Source: Microvirga flocculans ATCC BAA-817 (GTDB taxonomy: Bacteria; Pseudomonadota; Alphaproteobacteria; Rhizobiales; Beijerinckiaceae). Taken from it: a stretch of 64,000 nt of DNA. Of this stretch, positions 18,806-28,320 are shown piece after piece. How positions within the stretch are numbered: the first letter of the stretch is position 1; the number at the start of each line of letters is the position of its first letter. The notes below the pieces were generated by a model. The model ran no database searches, was not told the DNA's origin, and saw only the letters and a program-made list of their open reading frames with translations. Where the stretch lies: the NCBI RefSeq assembly GCF_000518665.1, contig NZ_JAEA01000008.1, forward strand, positions 1 through 64,000. The letters run 5' to 3'. The position numbers and the translations under genes were made by a program.

Positions 18806-20335
18806 ATGGCTTATGTCCAGTTCTACGACAGCCTTCCTTCCGGCTTTCGTCTGCTGAACCTGTTCGTTCGACCTGCGAAGAGTATTGCTCTTGCGGATAG
18901 TATTACACCGAATTTTGCCTCGTTCGGAATTCAGACAAGTCAAGGCTATGTGCCGGTCACATATTACGGCCCTGCTCTGAATCTCAATCAAGGTTCCGTA
19001 TCCGCAATCACGTTCGGGTCGGATACCAGACCGTGGATTTTCTACGGCATCGCTTCGGAGACGACCGCTCTTTTCGAATATGCAAATGGTCTGGCCAATT
19101 TCCAGGCGAGCGGGGCCGCAGCCGCTGCGACAGTTATGGCCGGCGCCGACTCCATCAGGGGCTCGTCCAACGGCGACTATCTCGAAGGCTACGCCGGCAA
19201 CGATACACTCAACGGCTCACGCGGCCAGGATACGATGGTCGGCGGCAGTGGCGACGATCTCTATTACGTCGATAACATGCAGGATCGTGTTATCGAATTT
19301 CACCGGTCTGGCCGCGATACGGTCGTAGCGAGCGTCGATTACATTCTTCCTGCCAGCATGGAGATCGAAGATCTCAGGGCTGCGTCGGGCACCAAGGAAG
19401 TATCTCTCACGGGAAACGGCGCCTCCAACCACATTATCGGCAACAGCGGCGCCAACACGCTTGCCGGAGGCGGAGGGCGCGACACGCTGGAGGGTGGAAG
19501 CGGAAGCGATGTCTATCTGGTCAACGACAGTCGAACGGTCATCGTCGAGGAGCACCGCAAGGGACGGGATACGGTCATGGCCCGCGTCGACTACGCGCTG
19601 ACCGAAGGCAGTTCCATCGAGGATCTGTTGGCCGATGGAAACCGCAATATCGACCTGACCGGCAACAGCGAGGGCAACAGGATCACCGGTAACGATGCGG
19701 ACAATGTCCTGCGGGGCGGCGGAGGTAACGACACGCTTTATGCGGGCGCCGGACGCGACGTTCTGCGCGGCGGCTCAGGAAAGGACGTCCTCTATGGAGG
19801 CAAGGGGCGCGATGTTCTCTACGGCGACGATGACAATGACATCCTCTATGCGGGCCCCGAGGGGAGCAGGATGTTCGGCGGCTTCGGCGACGATGTGCTG
19901 AACGGTTACTGGAATGACGATCTCCTGAACGGCGGCTATGGGAATGACAGGCTGAAGGGCCACACCGGAAACGACACGCTCTCGGGCGGTCCCGGAAACG
20001 ATACGCTTGTGAGCGGCGAGGGCTATGACCGCTTCGTGTTCGATGCCCCGCTCAATTCACGCACGAATGTCGATACTCTCGAGGACTTCAACCCTTGGGC
20101 AGACCAGATCCGGCTCGATTCTTCCATCTTCAGCCGGCTCGGGAAAAAGGGGTTGCTCAGCGCCGACAAGTTCTGGATCGGCTCGAAAGCCCACGAGCAA
20201 TCCGACAGGATCATCTACGACAAGGCCAAAGGTGCGTTGTACTACGATCCCGACGGAACCGGTTCCGTCCAGCAGGTCAAATTTGCGATCGTCGGCAAAC
20301 TCGATCTCAGCGCGGCCGCCTTTCTCGTCATCTAG
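18806..20335 (+). CDS. RTX (GGxGxDxL) calcium-binding repeat protein, probable type I secretion substrate
   Basis: A 509-residue protein without an N-terminal signal peptide. Residues about 110-150, 210-235 and 290-405 contain RTX nonapeptides (for example GGSGKDVLYGGKGRDVLYG and GGYGNDRLKGHTGNDTLSG) that bind calcium in parallel beta-rolls. Between them lie two related segments of about 98 residues, each starting near SGxDxYxVND and continuing through EHRKGRDTV and EDLLA. The C-terminus (YDRFVFDAPLNS to the end) resembles the serralysin C-terminal domain that carries the ABC-exporter secretion signal. No protease or lipase domain is visible in the unusual N-terminal 100 residues. No type I secretion genes lie nearby. 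The function of the secreted protein is unknown. Confidence 0.85.
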   Translation: MAYVQFYDSLPSGFRLLNLFVRPAKSIALADSITPNFASFGIQTSQGYVPVTYYGPALNLNQGSVSAITFGSDTRPWIFYGIASETTALFEYANGLANFQASGAAAAATVMAGADSIRGSSNGDYLEGYAGNDTLNGSRGQDTMVGGSGDDLYYVDNMQDRVIEFHRSGRDTVVASVDYILPASMEIEDLRAASGTKEVSLTGNGASNHIIGNSGANTLAGGGGRDTLEGGSGSDVYLVNDSRTVIVEEHRKGRDTVMARVDYALTEGSSIEDLLADGNRNIDLTGNSEGNRITGNDADNVLRGGGGNDTLYAGAGRDVLRGGSGKDVLYGGKGRDVLYGDDDNDILYAGPEGSRMFGGFGDDVLNGYWNDDLLNGGYGNDRLKGHTGNDTLSGGPGNDTLVSGEGYDRFVFDAPLNSRTNVDTLEDFNPWADQIRLDSSIFSRLGKKGLLSADKFWIGSKAHEQSDRIIYDKAKGALYYDPDGTGSVQQVKFAIVGKLDLSAAAFLVI

Positions 20336-20550
20336 AATTTCTCGGTCCAGCGGATCGTGCTCGCACTTTCCCCAACTGACGCTCAACCTTCACGAGGGTT
20401 TCCGACCGGTCGCTAGAGGCTCGGTCTGATGCTGAGGAAGGGGCTCGAGAAGACCGATATCCGCTTTCCCGAGCCTATGCGGAAACCTTATGGCGTTCAA
20501 AACGCCCCAACCAACACTCGGATTTTCAGAGATCGGATTTTTGGGTGGGT

Positions 20551-20640
<90 letters not shown>

Positions 20641-21138
20641 GGATACGCCCACTCGTAGTCTGGACTTCGCCCTTCTGCAAGGCCTCGCCCCTTTGGGTCA
20701 TCAGTTCGCAACCCCGGGCGCTTCAAGCTTGGACGTCAGGCAGAAAAGGCCAGGAGACTCGTGTCCCGCAAGAAGGCACTTCGTTAACCACGGCATCGCG
20801 CGAAGGGAAAATGTCGCGCTTAAACCGGCATTGCCTGCGCCATATCTTGCGCGGCGGAATGTGCATTTGTCGTAAGGCTTTGAAATAATTATCGCATTTC
20901 CAGTTTCATGAAGGTTTTGGAGCGCTATGAAATTTCTGCTCGGGGTTTCTGCACATAGCGTCATTCCCGAATTTGCTTCACTTGGAGCCGTAGATTTCGG
21001 ACTTATGTCTCTGATAAATTGAATCTTTTTGTGTTTTGAAATAATATTTCTTAATTTTCACCTTGGCCATTGACAAGCGGGGCCATTTAACTTTCCTTTA
21101 AGGACCCGAAAAACACTTTGGCTTGATGTTCGGCTGGA
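20641..21138. other. Gene-free interval upstream of rlpA
   Basis: About 500 bases between the 5' end of tRNA-Ser and rlpA. The right part is AT-rich. TTGACA occurs at 21070-21075, but no matching -10 lies 16-18 bases downstream. It presumably holds the promoters of the tRNA (minus strand) and rlpA (plus strand). I see no supported gene here. Confidence 0.5.
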
Positions 21139-22197
21139 ATGCGAGCCATGCGCCGTGCAAATCAGAGGATCCGAGACGACATGCTTTGTGATCGTGCTCA
21201 AGCGAAAACCGGACTGAAGGGAAGCTTTTCTCCCTTTCATCAACGGACTTTGCTCCGCATTGCAGGCGTGACCGTCATCGCGCTGACGGCGGCCAACTGC
21301 TCCTCGAATGTCAGAGGGGGAATTGACCCCAAATATGGTGTAGCGCCCAGCCCCAAAGTGGTTGCGGACGGTCAGCCGGTTCCGAAGGGCGGCGGTCGCA
21401 ACATGGTCGGAAAGCCGTACACGGTCGCCGGTCGTACCTATGTTCCCAATGAGGCGCCGCGGCCGTCCGAAGGGCTGGCCTCCTGGTACGGCGTCAACTT
21501 CCATGGCCGGATGACCGCCAATGGCGAGGTGTTCGATCGCGATTCGATTGCCGCCGCTCACACGACCATGCCGCTGCCGAGCTATGCTCGCGTCACGAAT
21601 CTGCAGAATGGTCATTCCATGATCGTTCGGGTGAACGATCGCGGCCCCTTCCATGGCAACCGCGTGATCGACGTTTCCGAGCGTGCGGCCGATGCCCTGG
21701 GCTTCAGGCGTCAGGGCACGGCCCGCGTCCGCGTCGAATATGTCGGGCGCGCCTCTACCAATGGCAGCGACGACCGCATCCTTCTGGCGAGCCTGAGGAC
21801 GGACGGGCAGCCCGCGTCCCTGACCAACCCGGCCCCGACCATGATCGCTCAGGCTGCCCCTCAGCCGAACGCCCCGCGTCAGGCCATCGCCTTGCGCAGC
21901 TATGAGCCCGATAGCGAGGCTTATCCGACGCCCGCCCGCGCAAGCCAACCTTCCACCGGCGCTGGCGTCCTTGCCGGCAATGTGCCGCTCCCGCCCGAGC
22001 GTCCCTTCGACCTTGGGACAATTCCGAGCGCGGGTAGCCCCGTGGCACGGATGAGTTCGGTGTCGCCCGTGTTCGGCCAGGCGGCGCGCCCTGTTATGGC
22101 CAGTCTCTATGAGGCTCCGGCGAGCACCTCTCAGTCCGGCTTCCAGAAGACCAGCGCCTACGCGGCTCCCGCACCCTCGAAGTTCGTGGTTCGGTAA
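21139..22197 (+). CDS. rlpA: RlpA-like septal ring lytic transglycosylase
   Basis: A 352-residue envelope protein. A hydrophobic segment (about residues 40-53) ends in LTAANCSSN, a possible but non-canonical lipobox with Asn before the Cys. The double-psi beta-barrel RlpA domain follows at about 113-205 (GLASWYGVNFHGRMTANGEVFD, and VRVNDRGPFHGNRVIDVSERAA with the catalytic Asp region). The rest is a low-complexity Pro/Ala-rich tail with no SPOR domain. RlpA cleaves denuded glycan strands at the septum. Upstream in-frame ATGs at 21139, 21148 and 21181 leave the start uncertain. The next gene is a D,D-carboxypeptidase, consistent with peptidoglycan remodelling. Confidence 0.88.
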   Translation: MRAMRRANQRIRDDMLCDRAQAKTGLKGSFSPFHQRTLLRIAGVTVIALTAANCSSNVRGGIDPKYGVAPSPKVVADGQPVPKGGGRNMVGKPYTVAGRTYVPNEAPRPSEGLASWYGVNFHGRMTANGEVFDRDSIAAAHTTMPLPSYARVTNLQNGHSMIVRVNDRGPFHGNRVIDVSERAADALGFRRQGTARVRVEYVGRASTNGSDDRILLASLRTDGQPASLTNPAPTMIAQAAPQPNAPRQAIALRSYEPDSEAYPTPARASQPSTGAGVLAGNVPLPPERPFDLGTIPSAGSPVARMSSVSPVFGQAARPVMASLYEAPASTSQSGFQKTSAYAAPAPSKFVVR

Positions 22198-22317
22198 GCC
22201 TGCGGTCTCTGTTCGATTACTCAAGCCCAGCCATGCGCACAGCCTAACGTGGCTGAGCGTTGATTTGCGATTGACGCGCCACAGATTCGGGGTCTCCTAG
22301 GGGAAGAGCCTGAGGAC

Positions 22318-23535
22318 ATGACGATGCGTCAATTTCAGATCGCCCGGTTCGCGGCGGTAATCGGTCTTGCATGGGGCGGTCTTGCACTGGCTTCGGTCGG
22401 AGCCCAGGGCGTCCAGGCACAGGGCTTTCAGACGACAGCTCCCACGGCCATCCTCATCGATGCCGAGAGTCATGCGGTTCTTTTCGAAAAGAACGCCGAT
22501 GAGCTGACGGCCCCTGCGAGCATGGCCAAAGTCATGACGGCCGAGATCGTTTTCAACGAGATCAAAAGCGGTCGCCTGAGCTTCGACAGCGAATTCATGA
22601 TCTCCGAGAACGCCTGGCGAAAGGGCGGGGCCGGCTCCGGCGGCTCGTCCATGTTTGCCAAGGTGCATACCCCGGTCCGTCTGGAAGATCTCCTTCGGGG
22701 GTTGATTGTCCAATCGGGCAACGATGCGGCGATCGCCATTGCAGAGGGCATTGCAGGAACCGAGGACAATTTCGCCCGCATGATGAACGAGAGGGCGAAG
22801 CAGATCGGCCTCGCCAAGTCCACGTTCCGTAACGCGACCGGCTATGGGCATCCGGAGCAGAAGGTGACCGTGCGCGACCTGGCGAAGCTCGCCATTCACA
22901 TCATCGAGACCTATCCCGACCTGTACAAGATCTTCGGGGAGAGGGAATTCACCTGGAACAAGATCCGCCAGCAGAACCGCAACCCCTTGCTGGCCATGGA
23001 GATCGGCGCCGATGGCCTGAAAACCGGTAATATCGAAGAGGCCGGCTATGGCCTGATCGGGTCCGCGGTCCAGAACGACCAGCGCCTGGTCGTCGTCGTG
23101 AATGGCCTCAAGACCGCCAAGGACCGGGCCGCCGAAGCCCGGAAGCTGCTGGATTGGGGCTTCAGGGCCTTCGAGAGCCAGCAACTCTTCGCAGCCGGTC
23201 AGGTTGTTGGTGAAGCACAGGTTTTCGGCGGGAACATGCGGTCGCTGCCGCTTGTATCCAAGAGGCCTGTTCGTGTACTTGTGCCTCGTGGAGAAGGCGA
23301 GCGGGTTACGGCTCGCATTGTCTACGCCGGCCCGCTCAAGGCTCCGATCCAGAAAGGAGCCGAGGTGGCCCGGCTCCAGGTTTATCGTGCGGATATGCAG
23401 GCCCTTGAGATGCCGCTTTATGCCAATGAAGATGTCCAGAAGGGCACGCTGAGCCAGCGGGCTTTGGACGGCTTCGTGGAATTCAGCACGGGCTGGGTCC
23501 GCCGCGCCTTCACGAGTCTTGTCGAAAGAATTTAA
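22318..23535 (+). CDS. D-alanyl-D-alanine carboxypeptidase (penicillin-binding protein 5/6 type)
   Basis: A 405-residue periplasmic serine peptidase of the S11 family that trims the terminal D-Ala of peptidoglycan stem peptides. A signal peptide covers about residues 1-35. The active-site triad of motifs is present: SMAK (SxxK, near residue 68), SGN (SxN) and LKTG (KTG). The C-terminal PBP5 domain is followed by an amphipathic end (STGWVRRAFTSLVERI) that would anchor it to the inner membrane. The stop overlaps the tmk start (TAATG). It follows rlpA by 120 bp. Confidence 0.93.
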   Translation: MTMRQFQIARFAAVIGLAWGGLALASVGAQGVQAQGFQTTAPTAILIDAESHAVLFEKNADELTAPASMAKVMTAEIVFNEIKSGRLSFDSEFMISENAWRKGGAGSGGSSMFAKVHTPVRLEDLLRGLIVQSGNDAAIAIAEGIAGTEDNFARMMNERAKQIGLAKSTFRNATGYGHPEQKVTVRDLAKLAIHIIETYPDLYKIFGEREFTWNKIRQQNRNPLLAMEIGADGLKTGNIEEAGYGLIGSAVQNDQRLVVVVNGLKTAKDRAAEARKLLDWGFRAFESQQLFAAGQVVGEAQVFGGNMRSLPLVSKRPVRVLVPRGEGERVTARIVYAGPLKAPIQKGAEVARLQVYRADMQALEMPLYANEDVQKGTLSQRALDGFVEFSTGWVRRAFTSLVERI

Positions 23536-24209
23536 TGGCGGGTTGTTTCATCACCTTCGAAGGCGGGGAGGGAGCGGGTAAGTCGACCCAGATCGGGAGG
23601 CTCAAGAATCGTTTGATCCAGCTCGACCAGCCCGTTCTCGTGACGCGAGAGCCGGGCGGCTCGCCCTACGCAGAGGAAATTCGCGCCTTCATCCTGGGGG
23701 GGCGCGCCAAGCATCTCGGGCCGTTTGCCGAGGCTCTGCTCTTCGCGGCAGCCCGGATCGACCATCTGGACACGACCATCGTTCCGGCGCTCGAAAGCGG
23801 GACTCATGTTCTCTGCGACCGCTTCGCGGATTCGACGAGGGCCTATCAGGGATCTGTCGGGAACATCGACACGACGCTGATCGACCAGCTCGAGAAAGTG
23901 ACCCTGCGCGGCGTGAAGCCGGACCTTACCTTCATTCTCGATCTCCCGGCCGAGGTGGGCATTGCCCGGGCCGGAGCCCGTCAGGCCGGGAAGGGCGAGG
24001 GGGCCGACAGGTTCGAGGAGGAGGACATCACCTTCCATCAGTCCCTGCGCCAAGCTTATCTTGCCATCGCCCGGGCCGAGCCCAAACGATGCGTCGTCAT
24101 CGATGCGGATCGGGAGCCTGACGCGGTGGAGACCGCGATCTGGGCCGCCGTGCGCGATCGCCTTCCCCAGATCGCCCAGGACGCCATGAGGCCCCTCGAT
24201 GTCGCGTGA
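23535..24209 (+). CDS. tmk: Thymidylate kinase
   Basis: A 224-residue kinase that phosphorylates dTMP to dTDP in the cytoplasm. The P-loop GGEGAGKSTQ is at residues 8-17, the DR(Y/F/H) motif appears as CDRFADSTRAYQG, and the LID region follows RAGARQAGKGEGADRFE. The ATG shares a base with the preceding stop codon. The gene overlaps holB by 11 bases. The tmk-holB-metG-tatD order is a conserved alphaproteobacterial arrangement. Confidence 0.96.
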   Translation: MAGCFITFEGGEGAGKSTQIGRLKNRLIQLDQPVLVTREPGGSPYAEEIRAFILGGRAKHLGPFAEALLFAAARIDHLDTTIVPALESGTHVLCDRFADSTRAYQGSVGNIDTTLIDQLEKVTLRGVKPDLTFILDLPAEVGIARAGARQAGKGEGADRFEEEDITFHQSLRQAYLAIARAEPKRCVVIDADREPDAVETAIWAAVRDRLPQIAQDAMRPLDVA

Positions 24210-25263
24210 CGATCAGGGCATGGCGGAGCCGGACCAGTTCGAGGGCGCCCCCCATCCCCGGGAGCAGTTTGCCTTTTTCGGCCATTCGGAGGGCGAGGAG
24301 GCTTTCCTCGAAGGACTGCGCAGCGGCCGCCTTCATCACGCCTGGCTGTTAGGCGGCCCTCAGGGCATCGGCAAGTCGACCCTTGCCTATCGCGTGGCCC
24401 GCACCGTGCTCGATCCGCACAAGGGAAGCGACAGGGCTCTGAGCAGCCTCGGCGTGCCGGCCGATTCACAGGTGGCCCGGCAGGTCGCGGCGCTTTCGCA
24501 TCCCAATCTCGCGGTCTTGAGAAGGGCTCCTGCCACGGAGAAGAAGGCGGCTTCCACGACGATCCCCGTGGAGGCTGTCCGGCGGGCGCTGGGGATGTTC
24601 GGTTCGACCGCCGCCGATGGCGGATACCGGGTCTGCATCGTCGACAGCGCCGAGGACCTGACCGTATCGAGCGCCAACGCGCTGCTCAAGGTCATCGAGG
24701 AGCCGCCGCCACGCTCCCTCTTCCTCATCGTCAGTCATGCTCCCCAGAGGGTCCTTCCAACCATCCGCTCGCGCTGCCGCCGCCTGCTGCTGCGCCCCCT
24801 GGACGACAGCAGCATCAAGGCGGCCATCCGCTCGCTCGGCTCTCCCTGGTCCGAAATCCCTGACGAGGTGGTGGATCAGGCTCTTCGCTATGGAGAGGGC
24901 TCGGTGCGGCGCACCCTCGAATTGCTCGATGAAGAGAAGGTGGCCTTCATCGAACAGGTGACGAAGCTTCTCGACGCCCTGCCTCGCAGCGATACGAAGC
25001 AGGTCTTCGCCCTGGCCGAGGCCCTTTCCAAGCGGGATGCCGACGACAGTTATGAGCTGACCCTGGAAACCGTTCAGCGCTGGGTGTCCGAGCGGCTCCA
25101 CGAGCGGGCGGGCCTCGGGGCCTCCCGCCTTGCGCCTTTGGTGGAGGTATGTGAGAAGATCGGCCGCGCGGCGCGCGAGATCGACGTGTTCAACCTCGAC
25201 CGCCGGCCGTTCATCCTCACGATGTTCGACGATCTCGCCGACGCGGTTCGGCGAGCGGCCTGA
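24199..25263 (+). CDS. holB: DNA polymerase III subunit delta'
   Basis: A 354-residue clamp-loader subunit with the AAA+ fold. Visible are GGPQGIGKSTLAYRVAR (a P-loop like that of many alphaproteobacterial delta' proteins), VCIVDSAEDLTVSSANALLKVIEEPPP (Walker B and sensor region) and RSRCRRLLLRPL (sensor 1/SRC motif). It helps load the beta sliding clamp. The start overlaps tmk by 11 bases, implying translational coupling. Confidence 0.95.
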   Translation: MSRDDQGMAEPDQFEGAPHPREQFAFFGHSEGEEAFLEGLRSGRLHHAWLLGGPQGIGKSTLAYRVARTVLDPHKGSDRALSSLGVPADSQVARQVAALSHPNLAVLRRAPATEKKAASTTIPVEAVRRALGMFGSTAADGGYRVCIVDSAEDLTVSSANALLKVIEEPPPRSLFLIVSHAPQRVLPTIRSRCRRLLLRPLDDSSIKAAIRSLGSPWSEIPDEVVDQALRYGEGSVRRTLELLDEEKVAFIEQVTKLLDALPRSDTKQVFALAEALSKRDADDSYELTLETVQRWVSERLHERAGLGASRLAPLVEVCEKIGRAAREIDVFNLDRRPFILTMFDDLADAVRRAA

Positions 25264-25323
25264 AGCCTCCGCCGTCCATCGGATTCGAAGGGTATTGGTT
25301 TTTCAGGGTTTTAGGGATTCGAC

Positions 25324-26874
25324 ATGGCCGAGAAACAGAAATTCTACATCACCACGGCTATCTCGTACCCGAATGGGGCGCCCCATATCGGTCATGCCTA
25401 CGAGGTCGTCGCCTCCGATGCGATCGCGCGTTTCAAGCGCATCGACGGCTATGACGTGTTCTTCATGACCGGCACGGACGAGCACGGCCTCAAGATCCAG
25501 CAGACGGCTGACAGAAGCGGCACGACGCCGAAGGTCTTCGTCGACGAGATGGCCGCCAAGTTCAAGGCCATGGCCGACCGGCTCGATTGCTCCTACGACC
25601 GGTTCATCCGCACCACGGATTCCGATCACCTGCCCTCGACCCAGGAACTCTGGCGCCGGATGCAGGAGAGGGGGGACATCTATCTCTCCAAGTATTCCGG
25701 CTGGTACTCGGTCCGGGACGAGGCCTATTACGACGAGAGCGAGCTGACGAAACAGCCGGACGGCAGCTTTCGCGCGCCCACCGGAACCCCGGTCGAATGG
25801 ATCGAGGAGGAGAGTTACTTCTTCCGCCTTTCAGCCTACCAGGACCGCCTGCTCGCCCATTACGCGGCCCACCCGGACTTCATCAGCCCGGAAACCCGGC
25901 GGAACGAGATCGTCAGCTTCGTCCGGTCCGGCCTGCAGGACCTCTCGATCAGCCGCACGACCTTCAACTGGGGCCTGCCGGTGCCCGGCGATCCGAAGCA
26001 CGTCATGTATGTGTGGATCGACGCGCTCAACAACTACCTGACCGGCTGCGGCTTCCCGGATGAGAACAATCCGCGCTGGCCCTACTGGCCGGCGGACGTC
26101 CATATCATCGGCAAGGACATCGTGCGCTTCCACACGGTCTACTGGCCGGCCTTCCTCATGTCGGCGGAGCTGCCGCTGCCCAAGCGCGTCTTCGGCCATG
26201 GCTTCCTGCTCAACAGGGGCGAGAAGATGTCGAAGTCGGTCGGAAACGTGGTCGATCCGTTCGACCTGGCTGACACCTATGGCGTCGATCAGATCCGCTA
26301 CTTCTTCATGCGCGAAGTGCCCTTCGGCCAGGATGGCAATTACTCCCACGAGGCCATCGTCAACCGCATCAATGCGGATCTCGCGAACGATCTCGGCAAC
26401 CTGGCGCAGCGGTCCCTGTCCATGATCGCCAAGAACTGCGACTCTTCGGTGCCGCAGCCGGGTGCGTTCACCCAGGCCGACCAGGACATTCTCTGGCTCG
26501 CAGACGCCTTGCCCGCGAAGGCGAGGGCGGCCATGAAGGACTTCGCCATTCACACCGCGCTTGCCGAAATCTGGGCCGTGGTCGCCGAGGCCAACCGCTA
26601 CTTCGCATCCCAGGAGCCCTGGGTGCTGCGCAAGAGCGATCCGGCCCGCATGAACACCGTGCTTTATGTCACGGCCGAGGTTCTGCGCGCGGTCGGCATC
26701 CTGGCCCAGCCCTTCGTGCCGACGGCCGCGGCCAAGCTGCTGGATCTGCTGGCGGTTGCGCCGGAGGGCAGGGTGCTTGCGGCGGTCGGACCGGAGCATC
26801 GGCTCTCCGCAGGCATGGCCCTTCCGCAACCGGCGCCGATTTTCCCGCGTTATGTCGAGGCGGAGGTGTCCTGA
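25324..26874 (+). CDS. metG: Methionyl-tRNA synthetase
   Basis: A 516-residue class-I synthetase. The HIGH-type motif is PHIGHAYE near residue 20, and KMSKSVGNV (near residue 302) is the KMSKS loop. The connective insertion contains no CxxC zinc knuckle that I can see ([14 protein letters not shown] in its place), typical of the short metal-free class. The C-terminal anticodon-binding domain is present, but there is no tRNA-binding OB extension. It lies 60 bp after holB and reads in the same direction. Confidence 0.96.
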   Translation: MAEKQKFYITTAISYPNGAPHIGHAYEVVASDAIARFKRIDGYDVFFMTGTDEHGLKIQQTADRSGTTPKVFVDEMAAKFKAMADRLDCSYDRFIRTTDSDHLPSTQELWRRMQERGDIYLSKYSGWYSVRDEAYYDESELTKQPDGSFRAPTGTPVEWIEEESYFFRLSAYQDRLLAHYAAHPDFISPETRRNEIVSFVRSGLQDLSISRTTFNWGLPVPGDPKHVMYVWIDALNNYLTGCGFPDENNPRWPYWPADVHIIGKDIVRFHTVYWPAFLMSAELPLPKRVFGHGFLLNRGEKMSKSVGNVVDPFDLADTYGVDQIRYFFMREVPFGQDGNYSHEAIVNRINADLANDLGNLAQRSLSMIAKNCDSSVPQPGAFTQADQDILWLADALPAKARAAMKDFAIHTALAEIWAVVAEANRYFASQEPWVLRKSDPARMNTVLYVTAEVLRAVGILAQPFVPTAAAKLLDLLAVAPEGRVLAAVGPEHRLSAGMALPQPAPIFPRYVEAEVS

Positions 26875-26921
26875 CGCGTCCGCTTTGATCGGCCCCTCTG
26901 GGCCCTCGGCGGAAGCGTTCA

Positions 26922-28253
26922 ATGTACACCACCTTTATGTTCGCGACTGGGATCGAGAACAGCATTCCGACCATCAACAATGGCCGCACGCGCATCGATC
27001 AGATGGAGAAATGCGGCCATTACAGGCTCTGGCAAACCGATTTCGATCTCCTGAAGGAACTCGACATCCAGGTCCTGAGATACGGGCCGCCGCTCCATAG
27101 GACCTTCATAGGGCCGGGGCGTTATGACTGGTCCTTTGCCGACATGACCTTCGGCGATCTCGCTCGCCGCGACATCATTCCCATCGTGGACTTATGTCAT
27201 TTTGGAGTCCCGGACTGGATCGGGAACTTCCAAAATCCCGATTTTCCCGAGCTTTTCGCCGTTTACGCCGAGGCCTTTGCGCGCCGTTTTCCCTGGGTGC
27301 AACTCTATACGCCGATCAATGAGATGTTTGTCTGCGCCCAGTTCTCGGCGGCTTATGGCTGGTGGAACGAGCAGCTGCGCAGCGATACGGCCTTCGTGAC
27401 GGCGCTCAAGCACATCGTGAAAGCCAATGTTCTCGCCATGGAGCGGATCCTGAAGGTCCGCCCGGACGCCCTGTTCATCCAGAGCGAGTCGTCGGAATAT
27501 TTTCACGCGGAAAATCCGGCCGCCATCAAGCCGGCCGAAATCATGAATGCGCGGCGCTTCCTGTCTCTCGATCTCAATTACGGCCGCCGCGTCGATTCGG
27601 AGATGTATGAGTTCCTGATGGACCACGGCATGACGCGGGACGAATATCACTTCTTCCTGAACCGCTCATCCCTGCGCCATCACTGCATCATGGGAAACGA
27701 TTACTACGTCACCAATGAGCACCGAGTGCAGGCGAACGGCATGACGAAAGCGGCTGGGGACGTCTTTGGCTACGATGAGATCACCCGGCAATATTACGAC
27801 CGCTACCGTCTGCCGGTCATGCATACCGAGACGAACTTCATGGAAGGGCCTACGGGCGAGGAAGCCGTCGACTGGCTCTGGAAGCAATGGGCGAATGTCC
27901 TTCGGGTGCGCAATACAGGGGTGTCGGTCGTGGGGTTCACCTGGTACTCCCTCACGGATCAAATGGATTGGGACGTGGCTTTGCGGCAGGAGAATAATCG
28001 GCCCACGCCCGTGGGGCTTTACGATCTCGACCGCAACATTCGTCCGGTCGGACGCTGCTACAAGCAACTGATCGACGCTTGGTGCGATGTCCTCCCGGCC
28101 CAAAGCGTATGCCTGACGGTCCCGGTCGTCCGGCCGCAAGACCATAATGAAGCCCCCGTTCTGCGGCACCAGGAGCGTCTCCGCCACATGCGGAGCAAAG
28201 AGGCCAAGGAGGACGAGGAGCCCGTGGCAACGACACAGGAAGCCCGCCGGTAG
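26922..28253 (+). CDS. GH1-like glycosidase family protein
   Basis: A 443-residue protein of the beta-glucosidase (GH1-like) TIM-barrel type. The acid/base Glu is likely in YTPINEMF (about residue 130) and the nucleophile Glu in VMHTETNF (about residue 302). The Trp-rich GFTWYSLTDQMDW is typical of the -1 subsite region. No signal peptide is visible, so a cytoplasmic location is likely. The last 45 residues are hydrophilic and charged, beyond the catalytic fold. It interrupts the metG-tatD neighbourhood, so it may be an insertion. The substrate is unknown, and these shorter homologues are often annotated only as family 1 glycosyl hydrolases. Confidence 0.72.
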   Translation: MYTTFMFATGIENSIPTINNGRTRIDQMEKCGHYRLWQTDFDLLKELDIQVLRYGPPLHRTFIGPGRYDWSFADMTFGDLARRDIIPIVDLCHFGVPDWIGNFQNPDFPELFAVYAEAFARRFPWVQLYTPINEMFVCAQFSAAYGWWNEQLRSDTAFVTALKHIVKANVLAMERILKVRPDALFIQSESSEYFHAENPAAIKPAEIMNARRFLSLDLNYGRRVDSEMYEFLMDHGMTRDEYHFFLNRSSLRHHCIMGNDYYVTNEHRVQANGMTKAAGDVFGYDEITRQYYDRYRLPVMHTETNFMEGPTGEEAVDWLWKQWANVLRVRNTGVSVVGFTWYSLTDQMDWDVALRQENNRPTPVGLYDLDRNIRPVGRCYKQLIDAWCDVLPAQSVCLTVPVVRPQDHNEAPVLRHQERLRHMRSKEAKEDEEPVATTQEARR

Positions 28254-28320
28254 ACGAAGACTTTGATCCGCTCTATGGAACCAGACCTGCTTGCCGCCTC
28301 GGAGGAGGGTGCTTCCACCC

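Noticed and set aside
19140-20030. Repetitive DNA in the RTX gene that could be mistaken for a CRISPR-like array
   Set aside because: The periodicity is the coding repeat GGxGxDxL, in frame, without constant spacers or identical repeats.
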